Below are positions 17,912 to 27,491 of a DNA stretch of 64,000 nt, piece after piece. This DNA comes from DATKUK01 sp035530655. GTDB lineage: Bacteria > Planctomycetota > Phycisphaerae > UBA1845 > DATKUK01. Both the position numbers and the translations under genes were made by a program. The DNA lies in assembly GCA_035530655.1 (NCBI GenBank), contig DATKUK010000103.1:1-64000 (forward strand), read 5' to 3'. Under the pieces are notes generated by a model. That model was not told where the DNA came from, did not search any database, and saw only the letters and a list, made by a program, of their open reading frames with translations. Numbering within the stretch: position 1 is the stretch's first letter; each line of letters starts with the position of its first letter.

Positions 17912-19024
17912 TCAGCGATCCACAGGGGACGGCTCGAAGCGGTCGGCCAATGCGACGCGACGCTTAAGAGCCGGGTGGTCGTAATAATACCACTCCATCA
18001 GCGGGTGGGGGTCGGGATCGGCCAGGTTGATCGTGCCCAGTTGGGTCATGGCATCGCGGAAGGCCTGCGGATCGCGCGTGAGCGTCATGGCATCGAGATC
18101 GCAGTGGGTCTCAAACCGACGACTGACGGCGCACATGATCGGCTGGAGTACGAAACTCAGCAGCGCCACGCCAAGGCAGAATTTCGGCAAGGCGGCAACA
18201 GCCTTGCACCAGTGGTCGGGCGCCGTCCCTGCATGCGGAGCCAGGAACCAGACGACCACGGCGATCAGGGCGGTAGAGGTGACAGCCGACAGGGCAAGCA
18301 GCTTCCAGATGTGCCGGCGGCGATGGTGGCCCAGTTCATGGGCGAAGACGACGGCGATCTGCCGCAGATCGAAGCGGTCGAGCAAGGTGTCGGAAAGCAG
18401 GACGCGTCGCGTACCACCCATCCCGACCAGCGCCGCGTTGACCTTGTTGGTGTCTTTGCTCAGGTCGATCGACTGCACGGCTGAGATCGCCAGACCCGAT
18501 TCGGCAGCCAACTCCACCAGCGAATCGACGAGGGGCTGATCGTCGATGGGTGTAGCCTTGTAGAAGATCGGCAGGATCACCGTCGGCAAGAGTCGGGCCA
18601 ACAGCACCAGCAGCGCCACCCACGCCGCCCACGCCCACAGCCACCAGAGCGACCCGCCATACCAGACCAGCAGATACAGGCCCAGCAGCACGATCAGGCC
18701 GATCACGCCGCCGACAGCGCACTGCTTGAGGGTATTGATGGCGAAGGCACGTGGAGTCTCGTTGCTTAAGTCGTAGCGGTGCTCCAGCACGTAGCCGCTG
18801 TAGATCGAAAGCGGCAGTGTGAGCAACTCGAAGAGGGCGAAGATGATCGCCGCCAGCACAATCAGCACGACGGCTCGCAAGCCTATGGCGTCGGCAAGGA
18901 TGGGCGCGAGCCGGTCGGCCAGCGGCCACCAGGCTGCCAGGTACACGATCGTTACGATGCTGCTGATCAGCCGCACCGCCAGCTTGCGGCGATGATAGGC
19001 CTTGATGTCGGCGCGGTCACGCAT
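17912..19024 (-). CDS. M48 (Ste24-like) membrane zinc metalloprotease
   Basis: The 370-residue protein has several hydrophobic segments (about residues 15-70, 100-150, 245-270 and 290-310) and the zinc motif AHELGHHRRRH near residue 235, with the third ligand in ETHCDLDAM further on. The full-length CAAX prenyl protease 1/Ste24 layout is present, including the N-terminal helices and LEHRYDLSNETPRAFA. In bacteria such enzymes process or degrade membrane proteins. The gene ends before an intrinsic terminator at 17784-17813. It is preceded by the nucleoside hydrolase gene 68 bp upstream on the same strand. Confidence 0.9.
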   Translation of the reverse strand: MRDRADIKAYHRRKLAVRLISSIVTIVYLAAWWPLADRLAPILADAIGLRAVVLIVLAAIIFALFELLTLPLSIYSGYVLEHRYDLSNETPRAFAINTLKQCAVGGVIGLIVLLGLYLLVWYGGSLWWLWAWAAWVALLVLLARLLPTVILPIFYKATPIDDQPLVDSLVELAAESGLAISAVQSIDLSKDTNKVNAALVGMGGTRRVLLSDTLLDRFDLRQIAVVFAHELGHHRRRHIWKLLALSAVTSTALIAVVVWFLAPHAGTAPDHWCKAVAALPKFCLGVALLSFVLQPIMCAVSRRFETHCDLDAMTLTRDPQAFRDAMTQLGTINLADPDPHPLMEWYYYDHPALKRRVALADRFEPSPVDR

Positions 19025-19092
19025 GGTCGTGTGATGGTACCGTGGGGACGGGCGAAGTCCAACGCAGCGAGCCGATTGCTGGCGGGCGCCGG

Positions 19093-20043
19093 CTACAGCG
19101 ACAGGACGCGATCGAGCCAGAGTTTGAGGAACTCTTCGGCCTTGACGTCGACGCAGATGTGATGGCGGCCTTTCTCGTCGGGCGCAAAGAGCGTCTGGCC
19201 GTAGGCGTGCTGCCCGGTCAACTCGACCGATACGGTGCCGGTCTTGGTGGTGACCAATTCGGGTTGGACGAGAGTGGCCACGGCCAGCGGGTCGTGCAGC
19301 ATGGGGCGACGGGCCTTGCTATCGCCCTGCCAGAAGCGGGTGGCGTGGGCGAGATTGCGTGCGACAGGTCGATCGGAATCGAGCAACTGCTGGAGTTGCT
19401 GCTCGCTGAGAACACACTTGGTGGTAACGTCGAGCCCGACGTAGGTGACGTCGAGCCCGCTGGCAGCCACCAGGGCCGCCGCGACCGGATCGCAACAGAT
19501 GTTCCACTCGGCGATCTGACGGCTGAACACAGCGGCCATCGACACGACGCGCCCGATCTTCGTGACGATACTCGGCTGAACCGACAGCGCAACCGCCAGG
19601 TTCGTCTGCGCGCCGACGGTCACGACGGTCAGGCCGGGGTTGGCTGTGATCGTGTCGATCAGGAAACGAACGGCGCACTGCGGATGGATGGGGGGCAGCT
19701 GCTCAGGCGGCAGGGCTGACGGGTCCTGACACGGGCGCACATCGTCGATGGCGCACTTGGTGGGCCAGGGTACGGGGTGATCGGCTATCCCTGCGTCGGC
19801 GACGGCATGCTTGTACTCGACGCGGGGCGAGATCGGCGAGGCCACCCCCGCTGCGACCGGCACGTCCTCACGGCCGGCGAGCTTGAGGATAGTCTGGCCC
19901 TGCCGGGCGCGGGCAACGGTGTTGCCGAAGACGGTCGTGACGCCGAGCAGGTCGAGCTCGCTACTGGCCAGAGCGAACGCCAGGGCGTAGGCGTCGTCGA
20001 TGTCGTCGCCGATGTCGGTATCGAGAATGATCTTGTGCGGCAT
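19093..20043 (-). CDS. Nucleoside hydrolase (inosine-uridine preferring type)
   Basis: The start at ATG 20043 has AGGAG seven bases upstream and gives MPHKIILDTDIGDDIDDAYAL, the calcium-binding DxDxxxDD signature of nucleoside hydrolases. The 316-residue length is normal. The middle region with TVVTVGAQTNLAVAL and the later NICCDPVAAALV segment match the family. The enzyme splits the N-glycosidic bond of ribonucleosides for base and ribose salvage. A longer frame back to 20358 is out of family and lacks a ribosome site. Whether purine or pyrimidine nucleosides are preferred cannot be read from the sequence. Confidence 0.9.
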   Translation of the reverse strand: MPHKIILDTDIGDDIDDAYALAFALASSELDLLGVTTVFGNTVARARQGQTILKLAGREDVPVAAGVASPISPRVEYKHAVADAGIADHPVPWPTKCAIDDVRPCQDPSALPPEQLPPIHPQCAVRFLIDTITANPGLTVVTVGAQTNLAVALSVQPSIVTKIGRVVSMAAVFSRQIAEWNICCDPVAAALVAASGLDVTYVGLDVTTKCVLSEQQLQQLLDSDRPVARNLAHATRFWQGDSKARRPMLHDPLAVATLVQPELVTTKTGTVSVELTGQHAYGQTLFAPDEKGRHHICVDVKAEEFLKLWLDRVLSL

Positions 20044-20171
20044 GATCGGCTCCTGGAGGTTGAAGTTGAGGTAGAAGATAGCGCAGCGTATGCGACATAT
20101 CAATACGGCCCGGCGAACGCGACGGTGGGCACACCTTGTCGCTGGGGCCACCGCGAGTAGAATCCGTCGCG

Positions 20172-20891
20172 ATGGGTAAGACCCCCAGCAACAGGCGATT
20201 CGAGAATGTCGATGCCGTCCTGTTCGACATGGACGGGACGCTGGTGGATTTCTTCGGCGACGCCGAGCGGGCGCTGGCCAAGGCGATGCGTCGACACGAC
20301 CTGATGCCCGACGACTGGGAGACGTTTTTTGCCGGCTACGTCGAGGCAGCCATCGCACGGTATGAGGACTATGCAGCCGGGCGGATCACGCGGGACCAGA
20401 TGCGCCGGCGCCGGGTGGCCGAAGCGCTGGGGCAGATCGGCCAAAGCCCGGCAAAGGTCGAGTCGGTGGTGGGCGACTACCTCCACGTGCTAAACCGCGA
20501 GGTTACGCTCACCCCGGGCGCGGGTGAAGTGGTGGCGAGGTTGGCGACGCGCTATCGGCTCGGCGTGGTGACTAATGGATTCCTGGATACGTCGACGCAG
20601 CGGCTGGAGCGTACCGGGTTGATCGGGCACTTCGAGGCGGTCGTCGTCTCCGAGGAGTTGGGCATACACAAGCCCGAGCCGGCGGTGTTCGCCGAGGCGC
20701 TGCGGCAACTGGGCGCCACGGCCGAGCGGAGCGCGTTCGTGGGCGATTCGCTGGAACATGACGTGGCCGGGGCACGGGCGATCGGCATGCGGGCCATCTA
20801 CTACCGCCACGACGGCAAGAGCGAAGGCCCGCTCGAACCGCAGCCCGACTTGATTATTTCCGATTTGAGAGAACTGTTGGCTGTGCTTTAG
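20172..20891 (+). CDS. HAD-superfamily hydrolase, YjjG/phosphoglycolate phosphatase-like
   Basis: All four HAD motifs are present in the 239-residue protein: FDMDGTLVDFF (nucleophile Asp, near residue 17), GVVTNGFLDT, HKPEP and GDSLEHDVAGA. The helical cap between motifs I and II fits subfamily I phosphatases such as 5'-nucleotidase YjjG or phosphoglycolate phosphatase. ATG 20172 is preferred over an upstream GTG-type start because homologous sequence begins there, although the ribosome site is weak. The PhzF gene follows after 13 bases, so the two are likely co-transcribed. It diverges from the nucleoside hydrolase. Confidence 0.85.
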   Translation: MGKTPSNRRFENVDAVLFDMDGTLVDFFGDAERALAKAMRRHDLMPDDWETFFAGYVEAAIARYEDYAAGRITRDQMRRRRVAEALGQIGQSPAKVESVVGDYLHVLNREVTLTPGAGEVVARLATRYRLGVVTNGFLDTSTQRLERTGLIGHFEAVVVSEELGIHKPEPAVFAEALRQLGATAERSAFVGDSLEHDVAGARAIGMRAIYYRHDGKSEGPLEPQPDLIISDLRELLAVL

Positions 20892-20904
20892 GCGGGCTCA
20901 ATTC

Positions 20905-21834
20905 ATGAGTAGCTACGAATACTGTGTGGTGGACGCGTTCGCCAGTCAGCCGTTTACGGGCAATCCGGCTGGCGTGGTGTTCGACGCCGACGGTCTCAGC
21001 GACGAGCAGATGCGCCAGATCGCCGCCGAAGTGAACGCCAGTGAGACCACGTTCGTGCTGCCGCCGACGCAGAGCCAGGCGGCGGTGCGTTTCCGGTGGT
21101 TCTCGCCCATGCAGGAGGTCAACATGTGCGGGCACGCCACGCTGGCAGGCGTGCACGCGCTGCTTGAGGCCGGGCGGTTCGCCACCGAGATGCGCGAGCC
21201 GGGAGCCATTTTACCCATCGAGACGCAGGCGGGCGTGCTGACGGCCCGCACGTATCAGCAGGACCAGGCCGACAGACAGTGTGTGATCTGGCTCGATCTG
21301 GTTCGGCCTCGGCTCACACGCAAGTCTATCAACCAGGCCAAGTTGGCGGAGCTTCTGGGCACGCAGTTCGAGATGCTCGACGTGACGCGCCCGCCGCAGA
21401 TCACGCAGGACGGCGATCTGATCGTTTCGGTGAAGGGCTACGCCGAGTTGCTGACGATGCAGCCGCACTTTGCCGAGCTGGGCGAGTTCTGCCGGCGGAA
21501 CGGGATTCGCGGCGTGTGTACGATGACGACGGCCACGCTTGCGGCGACGATGGTGGCGCAGTCGCGGTTTTTCGCCCCAGCCATCGGGATCGACGAGGAT
21601 CCGGTCACCGGCAGCGTTCACGGGCCGCTGGCGGTGTACCTGCTCGAGCACGGGGCGGTGTCGACAGACAGGGACGAGGTGTACATGGAGTGCGTGCAGG
21701 CCAAGCCCGGGGTGCAAGGCCGTGCGGGCCTGGTGCGGATCGTGGCCACCCGCCGCGACGAGGGACAGTACGATGTCCGCATCGGCGGCACGTGCGTGAC
21801 GACGCTAAAGGGGCAGGTCGTTTCGGTGCCGTGA
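20905..21834 (+). CDS. PhzF-family isomerase/epimerase
   Basis: The 309-residue protein matches PhzF: YCVVDAFASQPFTGNPAGVV at the N-terminus, NASETTFVLPP containing the family's active-site Glu, NMCGHATLAGVHAL, and the second-half signature IDEDPVTGSVHGPL. The family has a diaminopimelate-epimerase-like fold and catalyses proton-transfer isomerisations; outside phenazine clusters its substrates are mostly unknown. There are no other phenazine genes here. The start is ATG 20905 in a probable two-gene unit with the HAD hydrolase. Confidence 0.9.
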   Translation: MSSYEYCVVDAFASQPFTGNPAGVVFDADGLSDEQMRQIAAEVNASETTFVLPPTQSQAAVRFRWFSPMQEVNMCGHATLAGVHALLEAGRFATEMREPGAILPIETQAGVLTARTYQQDQADRQCVIWLDLVRPRLTRKSINQAKLAELLGTQFEMLDVTRPPQITQDGDLIVSVKGYAELLTMQPHFAELGEFCRRNGIRGVCTMTTATLAATMVAQSRFFAPAIGIDEDPVTGSVHGPLAVYLLEHGAVSTDRDEVYMECVQAKPGVQGRAGLVRIVATRRDEGQYDVRIGGTCVTTLKGQVVSVP

Positions 21835-22004
21835 CACACGGGCCCAACCGCGCAGTGCGCTTCAGGGAGTACATTTGGCGATGACGCATAGGATCACACG
21901 TAGCCGGCACGTTGCGCTCGCGGCCATCGTGCTGCGCGGCGTATAGATGCACACGCCAGAGCCGCTGCCCGATTGCGACCCTGCGGCCCAGACTTGAGAT
22001 CGAG

Positions 22005-22022
22005 ATCGGGTCGCCACCCGAT
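22005..22022 (-). terminator. Hairpin downstream of the CGGC-domain gene
   Basis: ATCGGGT and ACCCGAT pair around a 4-base loop just past the stop codon at 22031. There is no T run, so it may act as a Rho-dependent or mRNA-stabilising hairpin rather than a classic terminator. Confidence 0.3.
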
Positions 22023-22030
22023 TCGTCAGC

Positions 22031-22447
22031 TTAGCCTCTCCGCCACACGCCGTCGTGCCGACGCGATTCGCTCTTGTCGCTGATGTAGGTACCCTCGGCC
22101 CAGGTCAGACCCGACCGCTCGACCAGCGTCTTGAGGTAGTCGTAATGCGGACAGGGCGGCGCGTGAGCGCTGTCCTTGCAGACGCAACTGGCGAAATGCA
22201 CGCGGATCTGCCCCGGCTCGATGCCGGCAAGGTGCCCCAGGCGCTTGCGCAGGTTGGTCAGCTTGCGGCGGACCGCCCGCCCGCAGCAGCCGCTGCACGT
22301 GATCGACATATAGCGGATGGGCGGATCCTTCGGATACGCGGCAAAGGCACCTTTTCGCTTCCAGAACGCATCCTCGCAGGCCACACCGCTGCATCGCTGC
22401 ATGACGATGTCGCACTGCAACGCGACCACATATCGCACGTCGTCCAC
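22031..22447 (-). CDS. CGGC-domain Cys-rich small protein
   Basis: The start is GTG 22447, two bases after the stop codon of the upstream exported protein gene, with GAGGT in the end of that gene as ribosome site; the two are thus translationally coupled. The 138-residue protein has many cysteines: QCDIVMQRCSGVACEDAFW, ITCSGCCGRAVRRK in the centre, and HFASCVCKDSAHAPPCPHYD. This matches the CGGC-domain family, thought to bind zinc or another metal; no enzyme activity is established. The C-terminus TWAEGTYISDKSE is unrelated to known motifs. Confidence 0.7.
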   Translation of the reverse strand: MDDVRYVVALQCDIVMQRCSGVACEDAFWKRKGAFAAYPKDPPIRYMSITCSGCCGRAVRRKLTNLRKRLGHLAGIEPGQIRVHFASCVCKDSAHAPPCPHYDYLKTLVERSGLTWAEGTYISDKSESRRHDGVWRRG

Positions 22448-22449
22448 GG

Positions 22450-24444
22450 CTACTTGACCTCGAAGCGGACCCATTTGTTGACGACGTTCTGACCGGTCGG
22501 CACGGTCCAGGTGTCGGTGTTCTTGCCGGCGGCGATCGTGTGGGTGTCCTGCTTGGCCCGGCCATCCTCGAGCCATCCGTAGGTAACTTCCAGGTTCGAG
22601 CTGTTGGGCGCTTCGTGGGTGGCGTAGACCTCGCAGGTTGGTATGTTGCCCTTGCCGAAGCGGAAAAGCACCTCTTTCGACGAGCCGTCGGCAAACTCCT
22701 TCTGCGCCCAGACGTAGGCGTGCCGTCCGCCGCCCCAGTCGCTGTCGTCCTTGGTCATGGCGTCGCCGTCGGACTGAGCCACCATCACATCCTTCATGCC
22801 GGCCAGCCAGGTCTTGCCCCCGTCAACACTGAACTCGACCGACCAAGGCCCGAACAAACCGCCTTTGCTCTCACCTTTGGCCTCACAGCGTCCTACGCCC
22901 GCGACATAGCGGATCGGGCCCGGTGCGACGATGCGATAGACGCGGTAGCCGGGCTCCTCCAACTTCGTGTACCGGAAGTGCTCGGCCAAATACTGGCTGG
23001 GCCCACCGTGGACGGCCACTTGGCCGCTGGCCTGGTAGGTGACCTTCGTGCCGCCATCGGTCAGGCGCGGGAACACCCCGCGGGACATGTGCGTGACGGT
23101 CCGCAGCTTCAGCGATTGCAGGCCGGTGTCCTGGGTCAGGCCGAAGCGGATCAGATAGAAATGGCGCCCTTTGACCACGTCGGTGAAGTCGATGCGGAAG
23201 TCGCCCCATGCCTTGCCCACATCCTGCCAGGTCTTGCCGGCGTCGACGGAGACGGCCACGGGAACCTGTCCGAGCGCCCGGCCGGTGACGATCGCACCGT
23301 TGACGCACTCCTCCTCGCGGATGTTCCATTCGCGCTCGCCGCCCGCCGCTGCGGTGGCGGCAATCACGTAAGGGCTCTGATGCTGGAAAATCAGATCGGC
23401 GTTGTCCTTTTCGGCCCGCAGGGCACCGCCGGCGAAGAGCATCCTAGGCTTGTCGTAGCCACCCCAGAGGCCCTCGGCATAGCGGGCGTCGGTCAGCGGA
23501 GGGCCGTATTCGAACACCCCGTTGCCGTAGCGGCAGTAGCCACGCCCTTTGCGGTCGCTGCCCACCGGCGGGTCGTCGAGGAATGTGACGTTGCGGAAGG
23601 GACCGTGGACGGGCTTACCCATGATGTTGTAGTAGTCGCGGCCCCAGTAGCACCACGTCTTGGCGTCCGCCAGACCGGGGTCGAGGTAGCGGGTGAAGGT
23701 CTCACCGGGTCGGAGGCTGTACACGATCGGCATCGCGCTGTAGCCGAAGTACTTCTGGTTGGCCTCGATGGCCTGGTAGACCCCCCAGTTGTCGCCAAAG
23801 GGCACCACTTGGAACTTGCCGAAGCCGGTGCGGCGCGGATCGGCCGTCCACTCGTTCCCACCCTCCTGGCCGGGCGGCACGTGCGGGATGATCTCGGCGA
23901 TGCTCATCGGCTTGCCGTCGTCGTCGAAGACCATCATGCCGGTGGTCATGTCGGCCAGGGCCCACTTGCCGTCGACGTAGGCCTCGAAGGGCGTGTGGCC
24001 CGGCACGTTGGGGCAGTTGGTCTTGCTCATGTCGCCCAGGGCGTAGCCGACCAGCGCGCTGAACTGGGCGTGGATCGTGTAGCACAGCGAGAACCCGAAC
24101 GAAAACTGCCCGAGCTGCCAGTCGCGCGTCTCCATCCAGCCGTTTCGGGCGTCGATCTGGTCGGGCCCGCCGTACACCCACGGGTCGCAGGCGTGCATGT
24201 GGTGCTCACACTGCCAGATCCAAAGGGCGACGAGCTTCTCGGTGTCGGTTTTGGGCTCGTGACCGTAGCGCTCGGCGAAGACGCGGTAGGCGTCTGCGAT
24301 CGCGCGATCGAGTGTCGAGCAGGTCAACTCGCCGCCATAGACCGGATGATCGGTCTTGATCTGCGGATCGGGGACAACAGCCAAGGACACCCCGGCCAGA
24401 CCCAAAACGAACGCCGCAACCAAACAAAGCAACATCCTGGACAT
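22450..24444 (-). CDS. Exported transglutaminase-like protein with sialidase-like repeats
   Basis: The 664-residue protein starts with AAGGAG-N8-ATG and a signal peptide (residues 1-22, LVAAFVLGLAGVSLA). Residues 40-200 resemble a transglutaminase/papain-like fold: a Cys in GFSLCYTIHAQFSALVGYALG, a His in GHTPFEAYVDG and an Asp in KWALADM make a plausible catalytic triad. The rest is beta-rich and contains two sialidase-type phrases, VSVDAGKTWQDV and FSVDGGKTWLAG, as found in neuraminidase-like sandwich repeats. It probably acts in the periplasm or outside the cell. Its tail resembles the gene fragment at 4747-5208. Confidence 0.7.
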   Translation of the reverse strand: MSRMLLCLVAAFVLGLAGVSLAVVPDPQIKTDHPVYGGELTCSTLDRAIADAYRVFAERYGHEPKTDTEKLVALWIWQCEHHMHACDPWVYGGPDQIDARNGWMETRDWQLGQFSFGFSLCYTIHAQFSALVGYALGDMSKTNCPNVPGHTPFEAYVDGKWALADMTTGMMVFDDDGKPMSIAEIIPHVPPGQEGGNEWTADPRRTGFGKFQVVPFGDNWGVYQAIEANQKYFGYSAMPIVYSLRPGETFTRYLDPGLADAKTWCYWGRDYYNIMGKPVHGPFRNVTFLDDPPVGSDRKGRGYCRYGNGVFEYGPPLTDARYAEGLWGGYDKPRMLFAGGALRAEKDNADLIFQHQSPYVIAATAAAGGEREWNIREEECVNGAIVTGRALGQVPVAVSVDAGKTWQDVGKAWGDFRIDFTDVVKGRHFYLIRFGLTQDTGLQSLKLRTVTHMSRGVFPRLTDGGTKVTYQASGQVAVHGGPSQYLAEHFRYTKLEEPGYRVYRIVAPGPIRYVAGVGRCEAKGESKGGLFGPWSVEFSVDGGKTWLAGMKDVMVAQSDGDAMTKDDSDWGGGRHAYVWAQKEFADGSSKEVLFRFGKGNIPTCEVYATHEAPNSSNLEVTYGWLEDGRAKQDTHTIAAGKNTDTWTVPTGQNVVNKWVRFEVK

Positions 24445-24713
24445 GATTCAGACTCCTTACCGAGCAGCCACCAAGGCTTGCGGGCCGCTAGAGCAACACG
24501 AGAGACGCCTGCACCCCGCCGCAACCACGCCGAAGCGGCGGGCAACAGTCACGCCGTTTGACGGATATATGGTACGGCAATCAGCCGTGGCACGAAACTG
24601 GAGCGTGTCCGATGTGCGTCCGTCCCGGGTGTAGTGGGGCGGAATGACATTTGTGGTCGGCACTCGCGCCCTATTAGAATGCACCCCCAGCAACGATCCA
24701 CAGGGGAGACCGC

Positions 24714-25589
24714 ATGGGCAGAGCCACCCGCAGAAGCGTACGCCGAGGCAAGCACCTGACGGTGGCGGCTGCACAAGTCATCACCGGCAAAGACCTAAGC
24801 AATAGCACCAACTTGGTCCTGGAGATGATCGACAACGCAGCCAAGGCCGAGGTCGATATCGTGGGATTCCCCGAGGGTGCGCTGTTCGGCTACACGGGGG
24901 ATGCCCGGTTCTGGCGGACGGTGGCGCCCGAGGCGTTTGCCGCCGCCGAGCGGCGCATCGGCCGGCGATGTGCCCGCCGGCGGATCGCGGCGGTCGTGGG
25001 CTCGGCCCACCGAGTGGATGGGAAATGGCTCAACAGCCTGGCTATTTTCGACAAAAAAGGACAAGTCAAAGCTCGTTATGGCAAGACGTTCCTGGCCGGG
25101 GAGCGATGGTGCACGAACAATCGGGCGGCTTTGCCAGTGGTCGAGCTGGCAGGCACGAAGTGCTGCTTTATCATCTGCCACGACGTTCGCTACCCGGAGC
25201 TTGTGCGGCTGCCGGCGATCGCCGGGGCGCAGCTATGCTGGTTCTGTTCCTGCGAATCGGGCCTGTCCGCCGAGCACAAGCTGTCGGCCTATAGGGCGAT
25301 GCCGATCGCCCGGGCGACAGAGAACGGCATTTTCCTGGTGATGTGCAACACGCCGGCCGATTCGAGAAACCTGCAGCGTCGCGGGACCAGCCATGGCAAC
25401 AGCAAGATTGTCGATCCCGACGGCAACGTACTGGCCGAGGCGGGTTATTTCGAAAACGGACTCGTAACCGCGAAGATCGATCTGAGCAAGGCGGACCGTC
25501 AGATTGCCCGGCGATCGGTGAACGACCCTACGATCATAGGCGATTGGCTGCGCCGAGCGGCAGCGGACTTCATCGAACATGTCAGGTAA
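24714..25589 (+). CDS. Carbon-nitrogen hydrolase (nitrilase superfamily)
   Basis: The 291-residue protein has the Glu-Lys-Cys triad of the superfamily: Glu in VGFPEGALFGY, Lys in RYGKTFLAGE and Cys in CCFIICHDVRYPE. These enzymes cleave amides, ureas or nitriles; the substrate is open. A GGGGAG site lies upstream of the ATG. The basic N-terminus (GRATRRSVRRGKH) is not a typical signal peptide. The downstream binding-protein gene starts inside its last codons (11-bp overlap), which implies co-translation and a possible link between substrate uptake or sensing and hydrolysis. Confidence 0.9.
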   Translation: MGRATRRSVRRGKHLTVAAAQVITGKDLSNSTNLVLEMIDNAAKAEVDIVGFPEGALFGYTGDARFWRTVAPEAFAAAERRIGRRCARRRIAAVVGSAHRVDGKWLNSLAIFDKKGQVKARYGKTFLAGERWCTNNRAALPVVELAGTKCCFIICHDVRYPELVRLPAIAGAQLCWFCSCESGLSAEHKLSAYRAMPIARATENGIFLVMCNTPADSRNLQRRGTSHGNSKIVDPDGNVLAEAGYFENGLVTAKIDLSKADRQIARRSVNDPTIIGDWLRRAAADFIEHVR

Positions 25590-26643
25590 AGCGGCACGGC
25601 CGCGGACACAGCCGAGACGTGTTTTGCACAGAGGACAGCAAAGCCTCGCTCTCAGCCCGTCGCTGCCCCTGCTGGCCGGGGTGCTGCTTGCGATGGCCGT
25701 CGGATGCGACCGCGCCGCGCCAGGTGCCGACGTGGAGTACACCTTCGCGCTGGTCGGTCCGGTTGTCGATCATCCGGCCTGGCCGGTCGTGCAGGCCGGG
25801 GCGAGGCGTTTCGCAACCGATCACCCGTCCGTGCATATCATCTTTGACGCACCACAGCGCGACACACCGGCGGCCCAGCAGGCGCTAATCGGGCGAGTCC
25901 GACAGCAGCGGCTCGACGCGATGGCCGTCTGGCCGGCCAACGGGGCTGCCCTGGTAGGGCTGATAGACGATCTGGTGGGGCGCGGTGTGCCGGTGGTCAC
26001 CGTTGGCGTGGACGCAGCCGACAGCCGCCGCGTGGGCTTTGTGGGCTGGGATCAGCGTCGGGTGGGTGAAGCGCTGGCGGATCTGGCCGGCGAACAGATC
26101 CGTTCAGGCAGGACGCTGATGGTGCTGCATGCCGACCGGCGAGCCGACCATCTCGCTGTGCGGTGGCAGGCCTTGCGGTCGACACTGTCGGCTCAACAGC
26201 GTCTCAAGACGCTCATGGAGCTGGACTGCCAGGGCTCGCCTGCGGTGGCTCGAGAGCGGATCGCCGAGCGGATGGGGCGATACCCCGACCTGAGTGGATG
26301 GATCAGCCTGGAGGACTGGCCGTTGCGAGGCCTGGACGAGCGGGCGTCGCTGCTTCCCGCCGGTTGCGTTATGATTACGTGTCACCCGGGGCCTGCTTAT
26401 TGGTCGATGGTGGCCAACGGCGAGGCCGCGTTCGTGGCGACCGATTATTTCCAGTGGGGGTGGCGAGCGATGTGGATCGCCCACAATGCGGTTCGAAGCG
26501 TTCCATTGGAGGCACCCGACTACTATACGCCGATCGAGCAGGTAACGGCCGACAACCTGGCGGCATGGCAGCAACGCTGGCACGGGTGGCTCGGTATGCT
26601 ACCGACAGCCCCTACGACACGGGATGAAAACCCGGTAGAGTAA
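25579..26643 (+). CDS. Sugar-type periplasmic binding lipoprotein
   Basis: The 354-residue protein has a basic N-terminus, a hydrophobic stretch and a lipobox ending MAVGC (Cys 43). The mature part shows the two-lobe Peripla_BP_4/LacI-type binding fold: EYTFALVGPVVDHPAWPVVQAGA, IGRVRQQRLDAMAVWPANGAAL, GVPVVTVGVDAADSRRVGFV and LMVLHADRRADH. No ABC permease or ATPase lies nearby, so it may sense a ligand or serve a distant transporter. Its ATG lies within the end of the nitrilase-family gene. Confidence 0.8.
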   Translation: MSGKAARPRTQPRRVLHRGQQSLALSPSLPLLAGVLLAMAVGCDRAAPGADVEYTFALVGPVVDHPAWPVVQAGARRFATDHPSVHIIFDAPQRDTPAAQQALIGRVRQQRLDAMAVWPANGAALVGLIDDLVGRGVPVVTVGVDAADSRRVGFVGWDQRRVGEALADLAGEQIRSGRTLMVLHADRRADHLAVRWQALRSTLSAQQRLKTLMELDCQGSPAVARERIAERMGRYPDLSGWISLEDWPLRGLDERASLLPAGCVMITCHPGPAYWSMVANGEAAFVATDYFQWGWRAMWIAHNAVRSVPLEAPDYYTPIEQVTADNLAAWQQRWHGWLGMLPTAPTTRDENPVE

Positions 26644-26667
26644 GTAGAACCTTCGAGAGGAGAACTT

Positions 26668-27456
26668 GTGTCGAGGGACATATCGCACGCAGGCGAAACA
26701 GCGGCGGAGGAAACCTGGCGCGTCTTCCGCATCATGGCCGAGTTTGTGGAAGGCTTCGAGCTGATGGCGAACCTGGGACCTGCGGTCTCGGTTTTCGGTT
26801 CGGCCAGGTCGCAACCGGGACAGAAGTACTACCGTCTGGCCGAGCAGATGGGCGAGCGGCTGGCCAAGGCCGGTTTCGGAGTCATCACCGGCGGCGGACC
26901 GGGCATCATGGAGGCCGCCAACAAAGGCGCATTCCAGGCCGGCGGCACGAGCGTCGGGCTGAACATCTCGCTGCCCATGGAGCAGATCGCCAACGACTAC
27001 CAGACGATCGCCATGGATTTCCATTACTTCTTCTGTCGCAAGGTAATGTTCGTCAAGTACGCCCTCGCCTTTGTCTGCTTTCCGGGCGGGTTCGGCACGA
27101 TGGACGAGTTCTTCGAATCCATGACCCTGATGCAGACCGAGAAGATCCGGCGCTTCCCCGTGGTGCTGGTCGGCTCGAACTTCTGGGGATCGCTGTCGGA
27201 CTGGATGCGTGAGGTGATGCTCGAGCGATACCACAACATCGATGCCGACGATATGGACATGTTCAAGGTGACCGACGACGTCGATGAGGCCGTGAAGTTC
27301 ATCCAGGACTCGATCGAGCAATTCGGCCTGCCTCGCGACGGCCGAGGCCAAAGAAGATACTTCGAGACGCCCTGGCACGAGCAGATGACGGCGGAAGGCA
27401 CAACGTACGGGTGGCGCCCGAAGCAACCGAAGCGCAACAAGCAGCGGCGGTCATAG
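26668..27456 (+). CDS. LOG-family protein (lysine-decarboxylase-like fold)
   Basis: The start is GTG 26668, seven or so bases behind AGGAG. The 262-residue protein carries the two LOG signatures, GGGPGIMEAANKGAF and CFPGGFGTMDEFFE, which form the phosphoribohydrolase active site of the LOG/YgdH-type family that releases free bases from nucleoside 5'-monophosphates. The C-terminal basic tail (RPKQPKRNKQRRS) is an extra. It follows the binding-protein gene by 24 bp and may share its transcript. Confidence 0.9.
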   Translation: MSRDISHAGETAAEETWRVFRIMAEFVEGFELMANLGPAVSVFGSARSQPGQKYYRLAEQMGERLAKAGFGVITGGGPGIMEAANKGAFQAGGTSVGLNISLPMEQIANDYQTIAMDFHYFFCRKVMFVKYALAFVCFPGGFGTMDEFFESMTLMQTEKIRRFPVVLVGSNFWGSLSDWMREVMLERYHNIDADDMDMFKVTDDVDEAVKFIQDSIEQFGLPRDGRGQRRYFETPWHEQMTAEGTTYGWRPKQPKRNKQRRS

Positions 27457-27491
27457 CGCCCTGCCCGCATTCATGACGCGCGGGTGAAAAG

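Noticed and set aside
22540..24561. 673-codon plus-strand open frame
   Set aside because: It is antisense to the exported transglutaminase-like gene that has a signal peptide and ribosome site.
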